48,580 bases of DNA from Bacteroidota bacterium (GTDB taxonomy: Bacteria > Bacteroidota > Ignavibacteria > Tepidaquicellales > Tepidaquicellaceae), in assembly GCA_018266845.1 (NCBI GenBank), contig JAFDZO010000037.1:1-48580 (forward strand). Reading direction: 5' to 3'. Positions 15,540-23,948 of this stretch are shown one piece after another. How positions within the stretch are numbered: position 1 is the first letter of the stretch; every line of letters begins with the position of its first letter. Both the position numbers and the translations under genes were made by a program. The notes below the pieces were generated by a model that searched no databases, had not been told where the DNA came from, and saw nothing but the letters and a program-made list of their open reading frames with translations.

Positions 15540-17540
15540 CTATTTCATCAAAACCATTTTTTTCACTTCAATAAAATTTTCTCCCGTCATTTTATAATAA
15601 TAAACTCCAGAAGCAAAGCCAGATGCATTCCAGTCGGCTTCGTAAGTTCCTGCCGAAAGATTCTGATTTACAATTTGTGATACAAGTTTACCGGTCATAT
15701 CATATATGGAGATATTAACATTACTGTTGTTTCCAGCAGGAACGCTGAATCTAATTTTTGTAATTGGGTTGAACGGATTCGGATAATTCTGCATCAGAGC
15801 AAAATCTTGTGGAACGACTGTCCCCTGCACTTCGGAAATTCCTACAGTCTCCGATGAAATTGCTATTCCGTTTATTCCTGAAAATCCTGTTGATGTACCT
15901 ATAGTAGTCGCATTTCCTGAAGTTGTATCAATGGAAACTAATTTCCCGGTCTGATTTGATACACCCGAAATTCCCATCAATCTTCCGAGATGATTGAAAG
16001 CAATAGATGCCGTGAACGGCTGATTTACTGCTGCAACCAAAACAGAAGAGCCGTTTACTTTGTTTATTTTATATAATTGAGAAGCAATCGAGATTCCCCA
16101 CAACTGCCCTGTTAAAGGATTTATTGCAATCGAATACAAGCTTGATATACCGGAGTTTCCTACAAACAAGGTATCACCATTTGAGCTGTTCACTTTGTAG
16201 ATTTTACCATCCACTGTTGCAGCGTATAAATCATCGTTGGTATCGAATGCTATCCCTCTAACATTAGCAATCTTCATAGGAGTTCTTGGGTAGCCATCGC
16301 CCGCCGCTGCGTTTAATCTTATTAGTGATGAATTTTGATAAACCGCGTAAATTTGTTTATTAGAAGGTCTTATCGAAACTCCATCCAAAGCATTATATGT
16401 AGTTGAGCCGATACCAAAAGCAGCGCCTGAATTTCTGTTGATGTTAAGAAGCACTCCGTTTGCCTGCGTACCTGTTACTCCATAAATCACACCTGCCGCA
16501 GCGGGATTTATTACATATCCTCTGCCTTTCAGATAAAAATTTCTTACAGGGGCAGCAGGGTCGTTGGAAGTAATTTTCAATGTGTCTAATGTATTCCCCG
16601 AGGACGAAGGCTTATAAACATACTTTACAGTAACCGAATCATTAAACTTAATTTTTATAGGGTAAGCAAATGAAGATGCCATCTGAAACTGCGGGCTATT
16701 ATTACTTAGATTTGTAATGCGCAGTGTATCCGAACCGAAGTTATAGATATTGAATTTTAATGTATCGCTCACCGTCTGAACTTCTTTCGTTCCGAAATTA
16801 AGCGAATCTACATAGGTAAAAATTCTTGCCGTCTGGTATGGAAGCAGTCTTACCTGCCCCATCATAACTGCCCATGTATGAGCAGGAGACTCGGTATATT
16901 CGGTTGCCATCCATATGCTGTTTTGGTCAACAGGGTCAAGCCATATCCCCATGTAATCACCCCAGCGGTTTCTTCCCGAGCCAAATGTCTTTACATAGTT
17001 TGCCTTCCCCTCCTGCAAGGTTTTGCTTCCTATAAGTGTATTAGGCGGATCGGTATTGAGCCGCATTGTATAAAAAGCACCTGCATATTCTGTGTTGCTT
17101 GAGCGGGAGTAAGTTATGGCAACATTCATATCTTTATCAACTTCTATTGCCGGATAAAAATACCAGTAGCCGTCAACTCCCATTGCCCCGTCTTCAACGG
17201 TAGTATTTGTAGCAGTGTTAATTTTTACATATCGCACTGCTGAATAAGCATTGCCTGTTCCGCTTCTAACCGAATGCACAACCCATATAAACCCGTTTCT
17301 GAATTTCGGTTCGTTTAGTATTCCGCTTCCTCCTGTTTCGAGTGTAGGAGTGCCGCCTCCTAATTGATTCGCCCCCGGTGGAGAATTGTAAGATGTAACA
17401 GGAACGTTAACTGCGCTTAACACAGGATTTGTAACTGGATTTGTAATTTTATACAATACGAAAAAAGTGCCGGGAGAATATGGGCATTGAGCAGTTAAAT
17501 AATATGTCGAGGATGAGCTATACATAACGGCAGGGCGCAC
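15540..17540 (-). CDS. C-terminal portion of a frameshifted T9SS cargo protein
   Basis: 666 residues from the first ATG, but the same frame stays open upstream to about 17681 and continues the gene at 17600-18421 after a one-base shift. Domains: the end of the propeller-like passenger, an ASH/MSP-like Ig domain (about 245-345, DSLNFGTKEVQTVSDTLKF then ITSNDPAAPV), a beta-propeller (about 350-570, GVIYGVTGTQANGVLLNIN) and a T9SS sorting domain (NYPNPFNPITKIRF, FASGVYYYKM). Alone it lacks a signal peptide and could not be exported. Whether the cell makes the full protein depends on the frameshift being an error or real. Confidence 0.8.
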   Translation of the reverse strand: MRPAVMYSSSSTYYLTAQCPYSPGTFFVLYKITNPVTNPVLSAVNVPVTSYNSPPGANQLGGGTPTLETGGSGILNEPKFRNGFIWVVHSVRSGTGNAYSAVRYVKINTATNTTVEDGAMGVDGYWYFYPAIEVDKDMNVAITYSRSSNTEYAGAFYTMRLNTDPPNTLIGSKTLQEGKANYVKTFGSGRNRWGDYMGIWLDPVDQNSIWMATEYTESPAHTWAVMMGQVRLLPYQTARIFTYVDSLNFGTKEVQTVSDTLKFNIYNFGSDTLRITNLSNNSPQFQMASSFAYPIKIKFNDSVTVKYVYKPSSSGNTLDTLKITSNDPAAPVRNFYLKGRGYVINPAAAGVIYGVTGTQANGVLLNINRNSGAAFGIGSTTYNALDGVSIRPSNKQIYAVYQNSSLIRLNAAAGDGYPRTPMKIANVRGIAFDTNDDLYAATVDGKIYKVNSSNGDTLFVGNSGISSLYSIAINPLTGQLWGISIASQLYKINKVNGSSVLVAAVNQPFTASIAFNHLGRLMGISGVSNQTGKLVSIDTTSGNATTIGTSTGFSGINGIAISSETVGISEVQGTVVPQDFALMQNYPNPFNPITKIRFSVPAGNNSNVNISIYDMTGKLVSQIVNQNLSAGTYEADWNASGFASGVYYYKMTGENFIEVKKMVLMK

Positions 17541-17599
17541 ACCGAAAGTTCTTTGCGAAGTATTGTTCGGTTCGCGAATATCCCAAAAATCAGTCCATG

Positions 17600-18421
17600 T
17601 TAATGTACCGGGAACTGAGGAATATAACTCGGATTTTTTAAGTATGCGGATTTTCGAGCCTTGAAAATTACCTCCAACTGAAATTGATTTGAGGTAATGT
17701 AAACCGCCTGTTCATCAAACCCCACTCCCTGATAATCACCCCAGTTATTTACCTGAGTATTTCCCGTAGTATTTGAAGGCAAAGCCCATTCGTTCCACTC
17801 TCCGATTGCAGATGAATCTTTTGATACGGAAATAATAAAATATGAACGCGCCGGGGAATCTTGCTGATGCAGCCAAACCATTATCCATCTTTTGTTAATC
17901 TGGTCGTAGGAAACCTTTGGGTCAAAAGCGCTTGCGCCGGGAAGCGCGGCATTGCACCAAATATCCCCGTCAATTGTTTTTAATAGATTTCCCTGCTTAT
18001 CCCAAATTCTTATTCGTCCGTTATCACATGCCACAACGTGCAATGGTCCTGCTGCTACGTAAGGGTCGGGCGGTATGTAGCCGCCGGGATCAAGAAATGC
18101 CTGAAACTTTTTTAATAGAACCGGCTCATCAGTCTCTGCTCCTCTATCTGAAGGCACAACGGTTTTATCCGGGAAAAAATTTGAGCCTTCACGGGCAGAT
18201 GGCGGAGTAACATTATACTCCGATGAAGCTGGAGCAAAAGGAATTTTGTTACGGGGATTTTTAACCAAAGGAGAAATTTTATCCCCCGCCCTGTTCATTA
18301 AAAAATTGTTTGTATTAATTGTAACGCCGGTGGAAACAGAGCCTGCTGCGGGTCCCTGCGCTAACTGTCCAAAGGCAGCCAATGGCAGCAATAAAAAAAT
18401 AAGAATTTTGAATTTCTGCAT
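17600..18421 (-). CDS. N-terminal portion of the same frameshifted T9SS cargo protein
   Basis: 273 residues with a signal peptide (MQKFKILIFLLLPLAAFGQ) and a propeller-like stretch: DPYVAAGPLHVVACDNGRIR, DPKVSYDQINKRWIMVW and NWGDYQGVGFDEQAVYITSN. The last ~25 residues are out-of-frame sequence. Read one frame over from about 17681, the protein continues as VGGNFQGSKIRILKK and then GTLTWTDFWDIREPNN into the frame of the 15540-17540 gene. The missing base is most simply one T in the coding-strand TTT at 17681-17683. Restored, the protein would be about 960 residues. Confidence 0.8.
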   Translation of the reverse strand: MQKFKILIFLLLPLAAFGQLAQGPAAGSVSTGVTINTNNFLMNRAGDKISPLVKNPRNKIPFAPASSEYNVTPPSAREGSNFFPDKTVVPSDRGAETDEPVLLKKFQAFLDPGGYIPPDPYVAAGPLHVVACDNGRIRIWDKQGNLLKTIDGDIWCNAALPGASAFDPKVSYDQINKRWIMVWLHQQDSPARSYFIISVSKDSSAIGEWNEWALPSNTTGNTQVNNWGDYQGVGFDEQAVYITSNQFQLEVIFKARKSAYLKNPSYIPQFPVH

Positions 18422-18577
18422 TACGGAGTTGAGGTTTAGTAAAGAGTTTAAAATAAGTTTTTTGGAAGAATTTTGATAGGGGAATGATAGTTATCCGTTG
18501 TTGGTTGACCGTTGTCAGACTATAGGAGTAGATTATGTTGACATCCTACTAATAATGGTTAATCAGAAGGAAATCTT

Positions 18578-18877
18578 CTACCTCTTCAGCATATACATAT
18601 ACTCAATTGCAGAAAGATAGAGAAGTATAAGAAGATTAATAATTATAAATGCTTTATCAGGATTGGCGATGTTAAATAATTTTTTGAACATAAAAAAATA
18701 TGCAACGAGTATAAAAGGGGCAAAACCGATGACAGGAAAGAATATTAACACCCACTGCGAGTTATTGATTTCCTTTACAAATCCGTATTGAAGATTTATA
18801 CAAAGCAGTAAAGATATTATATTGATAACTAAAAATATCCTGTTGCTGATAAGCTTGCCTGTGAGTTTGTTTTGCAT
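18578..18877 (-). CDS. Small three-helix membrane protein, unknown
   Basis: 99 residues with three hydrophobic helices (about 13-31, 39-63 and 75-93). Not recognised. The start follows the stop of the 18878 gene directly (TAAATG), so the two are coupled. It belongs to a group of four small minus-strand envelope genes (18578-20555) of low GC and no known function. Confidence 0.6.
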   Translation of the reverse strand: MQNKLTGKLISNRIFLVINIISLLLCINLQYGFVKEINNSQWVLIFFPVIGFAPFILVAYFFMFKKLFNIANPDKAFIIINLLILLYLSAIEYMYMLKR

Positions 18878-19438
18878 TTATCCTGCGAGGTAGTTAAACT
18901 GATAAAATTGAATTTTATTTTGTTCATCGGTAAAAAATAGAACCTTTAGAAAATTTCCGGAATTGGCAAAGCCATAGTCAGCAGGATTAGTGCCATAATT
19001 TTTATTGTAAAACCTTATTTCTGCAAAGAACATTCCTTCTTTTACCTCAGACAAAAATATTAGAATCTCAAAATTTTCTTTAGAAGATAATAAATTTAAT
19101 TCAGGGCAATAAAAATAATTTTTTACAAGTTTGAATTCTTTATTGTTAAGTTCTTTAAAATATAATGAATCATATATTGATAGCTTTTTTGAAATCTCGT
19201 GTTTTGTTGAGCTTGAATCCTTGCTTAATAAAAAATTTGAAGTGTGAAATTGCATTAAATAGGTAGAAACAAAAATATTTTCTTTGTTCAGTTTTCCTTT
19301 AAAATACCGGATTGCTGCATCTGAATTTATTTCATCCTCGATTACACCTAAGCCCGCTTTGTATTTCTCCAAGTCACAATTTGCATACAGAGGAATATTT
19401 ATAAACAAAATTAGAGAAATTAAAGTGATTCTTTTCAT
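18878..19438 (-). CDS. Small secreted protein, unknown
   Basis: About 186 residues from the ATG at 19438; the TTG nine bases further upstream (19447) is less likely. A signal peptide (MKRITLISLILFINIPLYANC) is clear, and the Cys near its end could make it a lipoprotein, though LYANC is a poor lipobox. The mature part is mixed, with many Lys, Phe and Asn residues; a closing ADYGFANSGNFLKVLFF is the only distinctive stretch. Its stop is directly followed by the start of the membrane protein at 18877, so the pair is probably one functional unit at the envelope. Confidence 0.6.
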   Translation of the reverse strand: MKRITLISLILFINIPLYANCDLEKYKAGLGVIEDEINSDAAIRYFKGKLNKENIFVSTYLMQFHTSNFLLSKDSSSTKHEISKKLSIYDSLYFKELNNKEFKLVKNYFYCPELNLLSSKENFEILIFLSEVKEGMFFAEIRFYNKNYGTNPADYGFANSGNFLKVLFFTDEQNKIQFYQFNYLAG

Positions 19439-19483
19439 TGAAATCAATTTTGTTTACGATAACAAAAAAACATATTTTACTTT

Positions 19484-19602
19484 CCTTGGTAAGGAGGGGA
19501 ACTGAAAAACTGTTCTCCCCCTTAACAAGGGGGAGTTAGAGGGGGTTTAATGCGTTACTCTTTTAACCACCCCTAACCCCTCCTTAGTAAGGAGGGGAAC
19601 AC
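19484..19602. repeat. Composite palindromic repeat (CCTCCTTA...TAAGGAGG type)
   Basis: About 120 bases. Two strong hairpins are visible: CTCCCCCTT (19515-19523)/AAGGGGGAG (19527-19535) and CCCCTCCTT (19577-19585)/AAGGAGGGG (19589-19597), each with a three-base loop. TAAGGAGGGGAAC appears at both ends (19490-19502 and 19588-19600). It fills the gap between two minus-strand genes. This type of GC-rich palindrome is widely dispersed in Bacteroidota and relatives. Confidence 0.8.
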
Positions 19603-19605
19603 ACT

Positions 19606-20124
19606 CTACAATCCTATATATTTCATATAGTACCAGTTGCTGTCAATTTTAATGTAATCTTTAGGTGTACTTACGTATTTAAAATACTCAAGATGATCTA
19701 TCAAGATAAAATCTCCATTTGCTGTATGAAAGTAATCAAAATCTAATGTGCTTACAAGAATGCTTAATTCTTTTAATTCAGAAAAGTTAGTTTTGTAATC
19801 ATTATTTATCACTAACGTATCACAATCAAAGTCCTTAAAATCTTTTTTGGCATAAAATGAATATTCTTTACCATCTGTTATTAATACAATAAGATAATCA
19901 TAAGTCAGTTTTAGCCATGAATCAGGTCTGGACAATCTGTATAACAAATTTTTATCTAAACTTAAAAAACTGATATCGACATTCGACTGCTCAATCTTAG
20001 TATGTATTTTCTCTAACGTCTTTTTGTTTTGTAAATAGAAGGTTTTTGTGTTGTCATAAGTATCGGAACCGCATCCGGAAATGAATGCGACAAAGATAAT
20101 TATACAAAATGATTTTAATCTCAT
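19606..20124 (-). CDS. Putative lipoprotein, unknown
   Basis: 172 residues with a lipoprotein signal (MRLKSFCIIIFVAFISGCGS; lipobox ISGC). The mature part is AT-rich in sequence and rich in Asp, Tyr and Lys, with no known domain. Its start overlaps the end of the upstream membrane protein gene by four bases (ATGA), so the two are translationally coupled and likely work together in the envelope. Confidence 0.65.
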   Translation of the reverse strand: MRLKSFCIIIFVAFISGCGSDTYDNTKTFYLQNKKTLEKIHTKIEQSNVDISFLSLDKNLLYRLSRPDSWLKLTYDYLIVLITDGKEYSFYAKKDFKDFDCDTLVINNDYKTNFSELKELSILVSTLDFDYFHTANGDFILIDHLEYFKYVSTPKDYIKIDSNWYYMKYIGL

Positions 20125-20555
20125 AATATTATTAAATGGACCTTATTTGATTTGTGCAACAGCGGGGGTGAATTTTTTTCAAATACAAATTTATAAGTAA
20201 ATATCAGAACGAACGCAAAATAGACCCACATTATCTGTAAAGGATAAACCCATGAACCAACAGCCCACCATCCGCCGACTATTACTGATACAATGAATAA
20301 TAAAATTTCACTAGTAACCCTACTTATTTTACTTTCTTTAGACTTTCCTTTTCTATAAACTAAGATACTGCAAATCCCAAACGAAAGAGTCGCGCCAATA
20401 ACTAAGGAATACATTGTATAATAATTAAACTCTTTAAAAAGTAATAATAGGCTCCCGTAAAAATTAATCTGAATGGAAAGCAGAACTATCCATAAAATTT
20501 TTTGAACATGGCAAGGGAATTTATTTAACTTAATAGACCAACAGCGGCGTAACAT
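20121..20555 (-). CDS. Small membrane protein, unknown
   Basis: 144 residues with four hydrophobic helices (about 19-40, 46-66, 82-102 and 107-126) and short charged loops (YRKGKSKESK). Not recognised. It overlaps the lipoprotein gene by four bases. A GC-rich palindrome lies just upstream (20569-20588). Confidence 0.6.
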   Translation of the reverse strand: MLRRCWSIKLNKFPCHVQKILWIVLLSIQINFYGSLLLLFKEFNYYTMYSLVIGATLSFGICSILVYRKGKSKESKISRVTSEILLFIVSVIVGGWWAVGSWVYPLQIMWVYFAFVLIFTYKFVFEKNSPPLLHKSNKVHLIIL

Positions 20556-20568
20556 TGTGAATGATTGG

Positions 20569-20588
20569 ATTCCCGCTTTCGCGGGAAT
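20569..20588. repeat. Short GC-rich palindrome
   Basis: ATTCCCGC (20569-20576) and GCGGGAAT (20581-20588) pair around TTTC. It is a short dispersed palindrome of a type seen in many unrelated bacterial genomes, here between the membrane protein start and the pseudouridine synthase end. Confidence 0.75.
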
Positions 20589-20654
20589 GACAAAGCCTGT
20601 AATACAAATTAATAAATCTTACAAACATTAGAAACCTTAAGAACTTTACAAACC

Positions 20655-21641
20655 TTACAAACCTTTAACCTTATCCAACAACATTCTCATATCCTCCGGC
20701 AGTTCTGCTTCGAAGCGCATTTGTTCTTTTTTTACCGGATGGAAAAATCCCAATACCCTTGCATGCAGCGCCTGTCGCGGCATAAGTTCAAGCAGATTTT
20801 TTATTCGCGATTTTAAACTTCCTGTCATCTGAATATTTTTCACCGGCTCTCTGCCGCCGTACATTTCATCTCCGAAAACAGGATGTCCTTTAAACGCCAT
20901 GTGAACTCTTATCTGGTGCGTGCGCCCGGTCTTCAAATTTAATTTTACGAGCGAAAGAAAATCATACTCTTCCAGCACTTCATAATTTGTAATAGCATTC
21001 TTGCCCAGCGTTTCATCTTTCACCACCATGTATTTTTTTCTGTCGCGCCTGTCGTGGCCAATGCGTTCTTCAATCGTTCCTGCCTTCTCTTTAAACTTTC
21101 CCCATACAATTGAGTTATACTCCCGCTCAGTTGTTTTATGAAAAAACTGCTGCGCAAGATTTCTGTGAGTCACTTCATCTTTTGCAACTACCAATAGCCC
21201 CGATGTATCTTTATCAAGGCGGTGCACAATTCCTGCGCGTTCAAATCCGTTTAAGCTTGAAAGCGCATCGTTCTTCTGAAGCGAGTAATACATCAGCGCA
21301 TTCACTAGCGTGCCGTTCCAGTTTCTGAATGCAGGATGCGTTACCATTCCCGCCGGCTTATTTATTACAAGAAGGTATTCGTCTTCATAACGTATATCGA
21401 GCGGAATATTTTCGGGCAGAATTTCGCCTCTGTCCTCGGAATGCAATTCAATTTCAATATCGTCATCAGGTTTTACTATATAATTGGATTTTACCAGCTC
21501 ACCGTTAACGGTTACCTGCCCAAGATTAATTGCCTTCTGAACTTTTGTCCTCGATGCGTTTTCAATAAATCCTGCTATATATTTATCTATACGCTGCTTA
21601 GTGTTTATGTTCGGAACTTTGAAGTTATAAAATTTTTCCAT
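20655..21641 (-). CDS. RluA/RluD-family 23S rRNA pseudouridine synthase
   Basis: 328 residues, the normal length. An N-terminal S4 RNA-binding domain (about 16-75, RIDKYIAGFIENASRTKVQK and VTVNGELVKSNYIV) precedes the catalytic domain. The latter has VINKPAGMVTHP and the active site GIVHRLDKDTSGLLV, where Asp143 attacks the uridine. TGRTHQIRVHMAFKGHPVFGD is the conserved C-terminal block. It converts uridines to pseudouridine in large-subunit rRNA; an RluD-like specificity (helix 69) is likely because of the S4 domain but is not proven. Confidence 0.95.
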   Translation of the reverse strand: MEKFYNFKVPNINTKQRIDKYIAGFIENASRTKVQKAINLGQVTVNGELVKSNYIVKPDDDIEIELHSEDRGEILPENIPLDIRYEDEYLLVINKPAGMVTHPAFRNWNGTLVNALMYYSLQKNDALSSLNGFERAGIVHRLDKDTSGLLVVAKDEVTHRNLAQQFFHKTTEREYNSIVWGKFKEKAGTIEERIGHDRRDRKKYMVVKDETLGKNAITNYEVLEEYDFLSLVKLNLKTGRTHQIRVHMAFKGHPVFGDEMYGGREPVKNIQMTGSLKSRIKNLLELMPRQALHARVLGFFHPVKKEQMRFEAELPEDMRMLLDKVKGL

Positions 21642-21812
21642 TAACTAATTTGTTTTTCAATGTCAGTCATTTTATGACAGTCATTTTTTCAATTTCTCCT
21701 ATGTAATCTAATAGTAAAGTATAACTCTTTTTAAATTTTTTTGCAACCTTTTTTTCTAAATTACGTCTATACAGATAGATTAAGAAATACAAAACAACAA
21801 GGAGAAATAAAA

Positions 21813-22169
21813 ATGAAACTGGCAAGAATTTTACTAACTTTAGCAGTCTTGATTACGCTTTCGGCGAGTGTTACTAAAGCAGAAGGAATAAATTTTTCAA
21901 AAGATTCTGACTTAGCATATCAGTTTAAAAAAGAAATAAAGCATATGATGCTGCTTCCCGTATATCTGAAATTTGAAGATAAAAACCTGACGGGAATTGC
22001 ATACGTAACAATAACAGTAAAAGAAAACGGAAAAATTGCTCTTGCAAAAGTCGAAGGTGAAAACAAGCAATTGAACAGTTACGTTCAAAGCAAGATAAAT
22101 GCAATAAACGCATGGGCAGATAAAGAAAACGCAGGAAAGACTTTTAAATATACTATTGATGTAAACTAA
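21813..22169 (+). CDS. Small secreted protein with TonB-C-like fold
   Basis: 118 residues from the ATG at 21813, which has a good ribosome site (AAGGAG, nine bases before) and gives a clean signal peptide (MKLARILLTLAVLITLSASVTKA). The longer frame from 21741 has no such support. The mature part, GIAYVTITVKENGKIALAKV and then a helix (SYVQSKINAINAW) and a final strand FKYTIDV, follows the pattern of the TonB C-terminal domain. It is free of a membrane anchor or Pro-rich linker, so it is probably a periplasmic protein, not a complete TonB. A strong terminator follows. Confidence 0.65.
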   Translation: MKLARILLTLAVLITLSASVTKAEGINFSKDSDLAYQFKKEIKHMMLLPVYLKFEDKNLTGIAYVTITVKENGKIALAKVEGENKQLNSYVQSKINAINAWADKENAGKTFKYTIDVN

Positions 22170-22223
22170 AAGAGTCCCTTAATATAAAACCCTCATTTAG
22201 TAATCTCCGTTACTAAAATGACG

Positions 22224-22256
22224 CGCCGGATATGAGAGAGTCCGGCGTTTTTTTTT
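22224..22256 (+). terminator. Strong intrinsic terminator
   Basis: CGCCGGA (22224-22230) pairs with TCCGGCG (22241-22247), loop TATGAGAGAG, then nine T's. It ends the TonB-C-like gene. Confidence 0.92.
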
Positions 22257-22341
22257 GTATCACTGAACTAATTGTAAAGAAACACAGATTTTATGATGAC
22301 TATGATTACGGTGATAAAAATTCAAAGCTGTTCTTTAAGCC

Positions 22342-22365
22342 GTTGTTGGTTTCCTGACCAACAAC
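22342..22365. repeat. GTTGTTGGT palindrome
   Basis: GTTGTTGGT (22342-22350) pairs perfectly with ACCAACAAC (22357-22365) around TTCCTG. A variant copy lies at 22461-22480. Confidence 0.75.
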
Positions 22366-22460
22366 TCTCTTGAAACCGTTAGTGAGGAAAGCAATAGCAG
22401 CATTTCGTATCAGGAAGTGAAATGAGACGCGAAGTATCGTGTCTCTATACAACTAACGAT

Positions 22461-22480
22461 TGTTGGTCAGAAGACCAGCA
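22461..22480. repeat. Variant GTTGGTC palindrome
   Basis: TGTTGGTC (22461-22468) pairs with GACCAGCA (22473-22480), one G-T wobble, loop AGAA. The flanking sequence differs from the 22342 copy, as expected for a dispersed element. Confidence 0.6.
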
Positions 22481-22500
22481 ACAGCGTCTAACTCTAAAAC

Positions 22501-22535
22501 AAAAAGACCTGACAGGATCAAAAACCTGCCAGGTC
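22501..22535 (-). terminator. Terminator on the minus strand (GACCTG-type palindrome)
   Basis: GACCTGACAGG (22506-22516) and CCTGCCAGGTC (22525-22535) pair with one mismatch. Read on the minus strand it is followed by a T-run (the A's at 22501-22505), and it lies past the stop of the minus-strand gene at 22575. Confidence 0.8.
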
Positions 22536-22574
22536 AGTGTAATCTCAATACCAATTACCCAATACTCTACCTTA

Positions 22575-23813
22575 TTACTTCACCAGCACCATCTTCTTCA
22601 CCTCTTTATAATCCCCTGCTTCAAGGGCATAGTAATAAGTTCCGCTGGATAAATTATACTTTGATGTATTAAACTCCACTGAGTGGCTGCCCGCTGATTG
22701 AGTTTCATTCACAAGCGAGGCGACTTCATTACCAAGGATGTCATAAACTTTTATCTTTACGTAATTCGTAACTCGTAATTCGTAATTTATTTTAGTATTA
22801 GGGTTGAAAGGATTTGGATAATTCTGATACAATTTTATCTCAGACGGAATTTCTGCTCCGTTTTGATATACAGAAGTTGGAATATCGGCGCATAGAGTAG
22901 TGTTTTGCGAATTGCGGTAAAGCAAATTGTATGTATTATATTTTTCGGTAAGTGTTTTCCAAACTAATTTACCGGAATCAAAAAACGGCTTCAACATTCT
23001 TATTATCTGCCCAATTTTAGAAATGAGTGTTGAATTTAAATCACGAATATTAAACATAAGATTTCCCGAATAAAATTTTCCCGGGTGAGATTGAGCATAA
23101 GTAATAGCATTTGAAATTGAATTGTAAACTGTAGTGAGATTAGTAGTATCTGCGATTAAATTAGAACACCCGTTCCCTATGAGAGTAACACGCTTTGTTG
23201 TATCATTAGTATAGAATTGAGTAACACTAACACTGCTTTTGGGTTTCCAGGCACCATAGGTGTTTAAGTCATTCACATGATTGGGAGTCCCGCCGCCCCA
23301 GATAACATTTGGAAACCACCTATAGGATAGAAAAACACTTCCTCTCAATCCCCTTTCATAAACATGCCACGTAGTATCCTGCCATTCAAAACCTCCGACA
23401 TTTTTTGAAGATGGGACACCAAGGGAATCTATAAGATGAGCAACATCTGCATAATTGTATGGAGAAATTCCGCTTCCTGTATGATGGTGGGCATCAATTT
23501 CAACTCCCCTATTTTCATAAAGCCATTTCAGCAAATTTTGTGATTGAGTCGAAGGAGTTCCATGGTCATACTTTAAAGCGCCTGCAACAAATCTCCAATC
23601 CGTCTGAAAATTCCATTTGCCCCCATTGGCAGCAATAGTATCTCCTATTATTCTGGCAAATTCTCTGTAAATCATATAAGTAGCAGAATCACTGTAATTA
23701 GGGTCCGGCGAACCTTCTTCATTGTGTGAATTTATATGAAAATAAATTGGAGTTTGCCCGAAGGAAACTAAAGACGGAATAAAGAGTAAAAGAAAAAGCG
23801 CTAAAGATTTCAT
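22575..23813 (-). CDS. Secreted NodB/deacetylase-like protein with T9SS sorting domain
   Basis: 412 residues. A signal peptide (MKSLALFLLLFIPSLVSFGQ) is followed by a passenger of about 300 residues. IYFHINSHNEEGSPDP at its start and VEIDAHHHTGSG in the middle are His- and Asp-rich elements consistent with a metal-binding beta/alpha barrel of the deacetylase type. The C-terminus is a T9SS domain (NYPNPFNPNTKINYELR, LSSGTYYYALEAGDYKEVKKM). The layout parallels the gene at 552, although sequence identity looks low. It is expected outside the cell; a carbohydrate substrate is inference. Confidence 0.65.
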   Translation of the reverse strand: MKSLALFLLLFIPSLVSFGQTPIYFHINSHNEEGSPDPNYSDSATYMIYREFARIIGDTIAANGGKWNFQTDWRFVAGALKYDHGTPSTQSQNLLKWLYENRGVEIDAHHHTGSGISPYNYADVAHLIDSLGVPSSKNVGGFEWQDTTWHVYERGLRGSVFLSYRWFPNVIWGGGTPNHVNDLNTYGAWKPKSSVSVTQFYTNDTTKRVTLIGNGCSNLIADTTNLTTVYNSISNAITYAQSHPGKFYSGNLMFNIRDLNSTLISKIGQIIRMLKPFFDSGKLVWKTLTEKYNTYNLLYRNSQNTTLCADIPTSVYQNGAEIPSEIKLYQNYPNPFNPNTKINYELRVTNYVKIKVYDILGNEVASLVNETQSAGSHSVEFNTSKYNLSSGTYYYALEAGDYKEVKKMVLVK

Positions 23814-23948
23814 AGAGAGTGGTTTATTTTACAATCAGACAAGCATAAAGTGAATTTGGTTTAACTCAATTTTGCAGGCACCTTAAGAAATAACTTGATT
23901 TAATGAGCGTTAACCCATATATTTCTTTAATAATTAAAATATCGTAGA

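Larger units (their letters stand above)
22257..22574. other. Gene-free gap with palindromic repeats
   Basis: About 320 bases without a convincing gene, between convergent transcription units. It contains the palindromes at 22342 and 22461 and the GACCTG hairpin at 22506. Two overlapping plus-strand frames of 70-76 residues (from 22422) are composed of these repeats and were not accepted. Confidence 0.65.

Noticed and set aside
17675..17695. Programmed -1 frameshift at the broken T9SS gene
   Set aside because: No X-XXY-YYZ heptamer or following stem that I can see; a lost base or sequencing error is simpler.
22422..22672. Two overlapping plus-strand frames of 70-76 residues
   Set aside because: Composed of palindromic repeats and the antisense of a T9SS gene tail.
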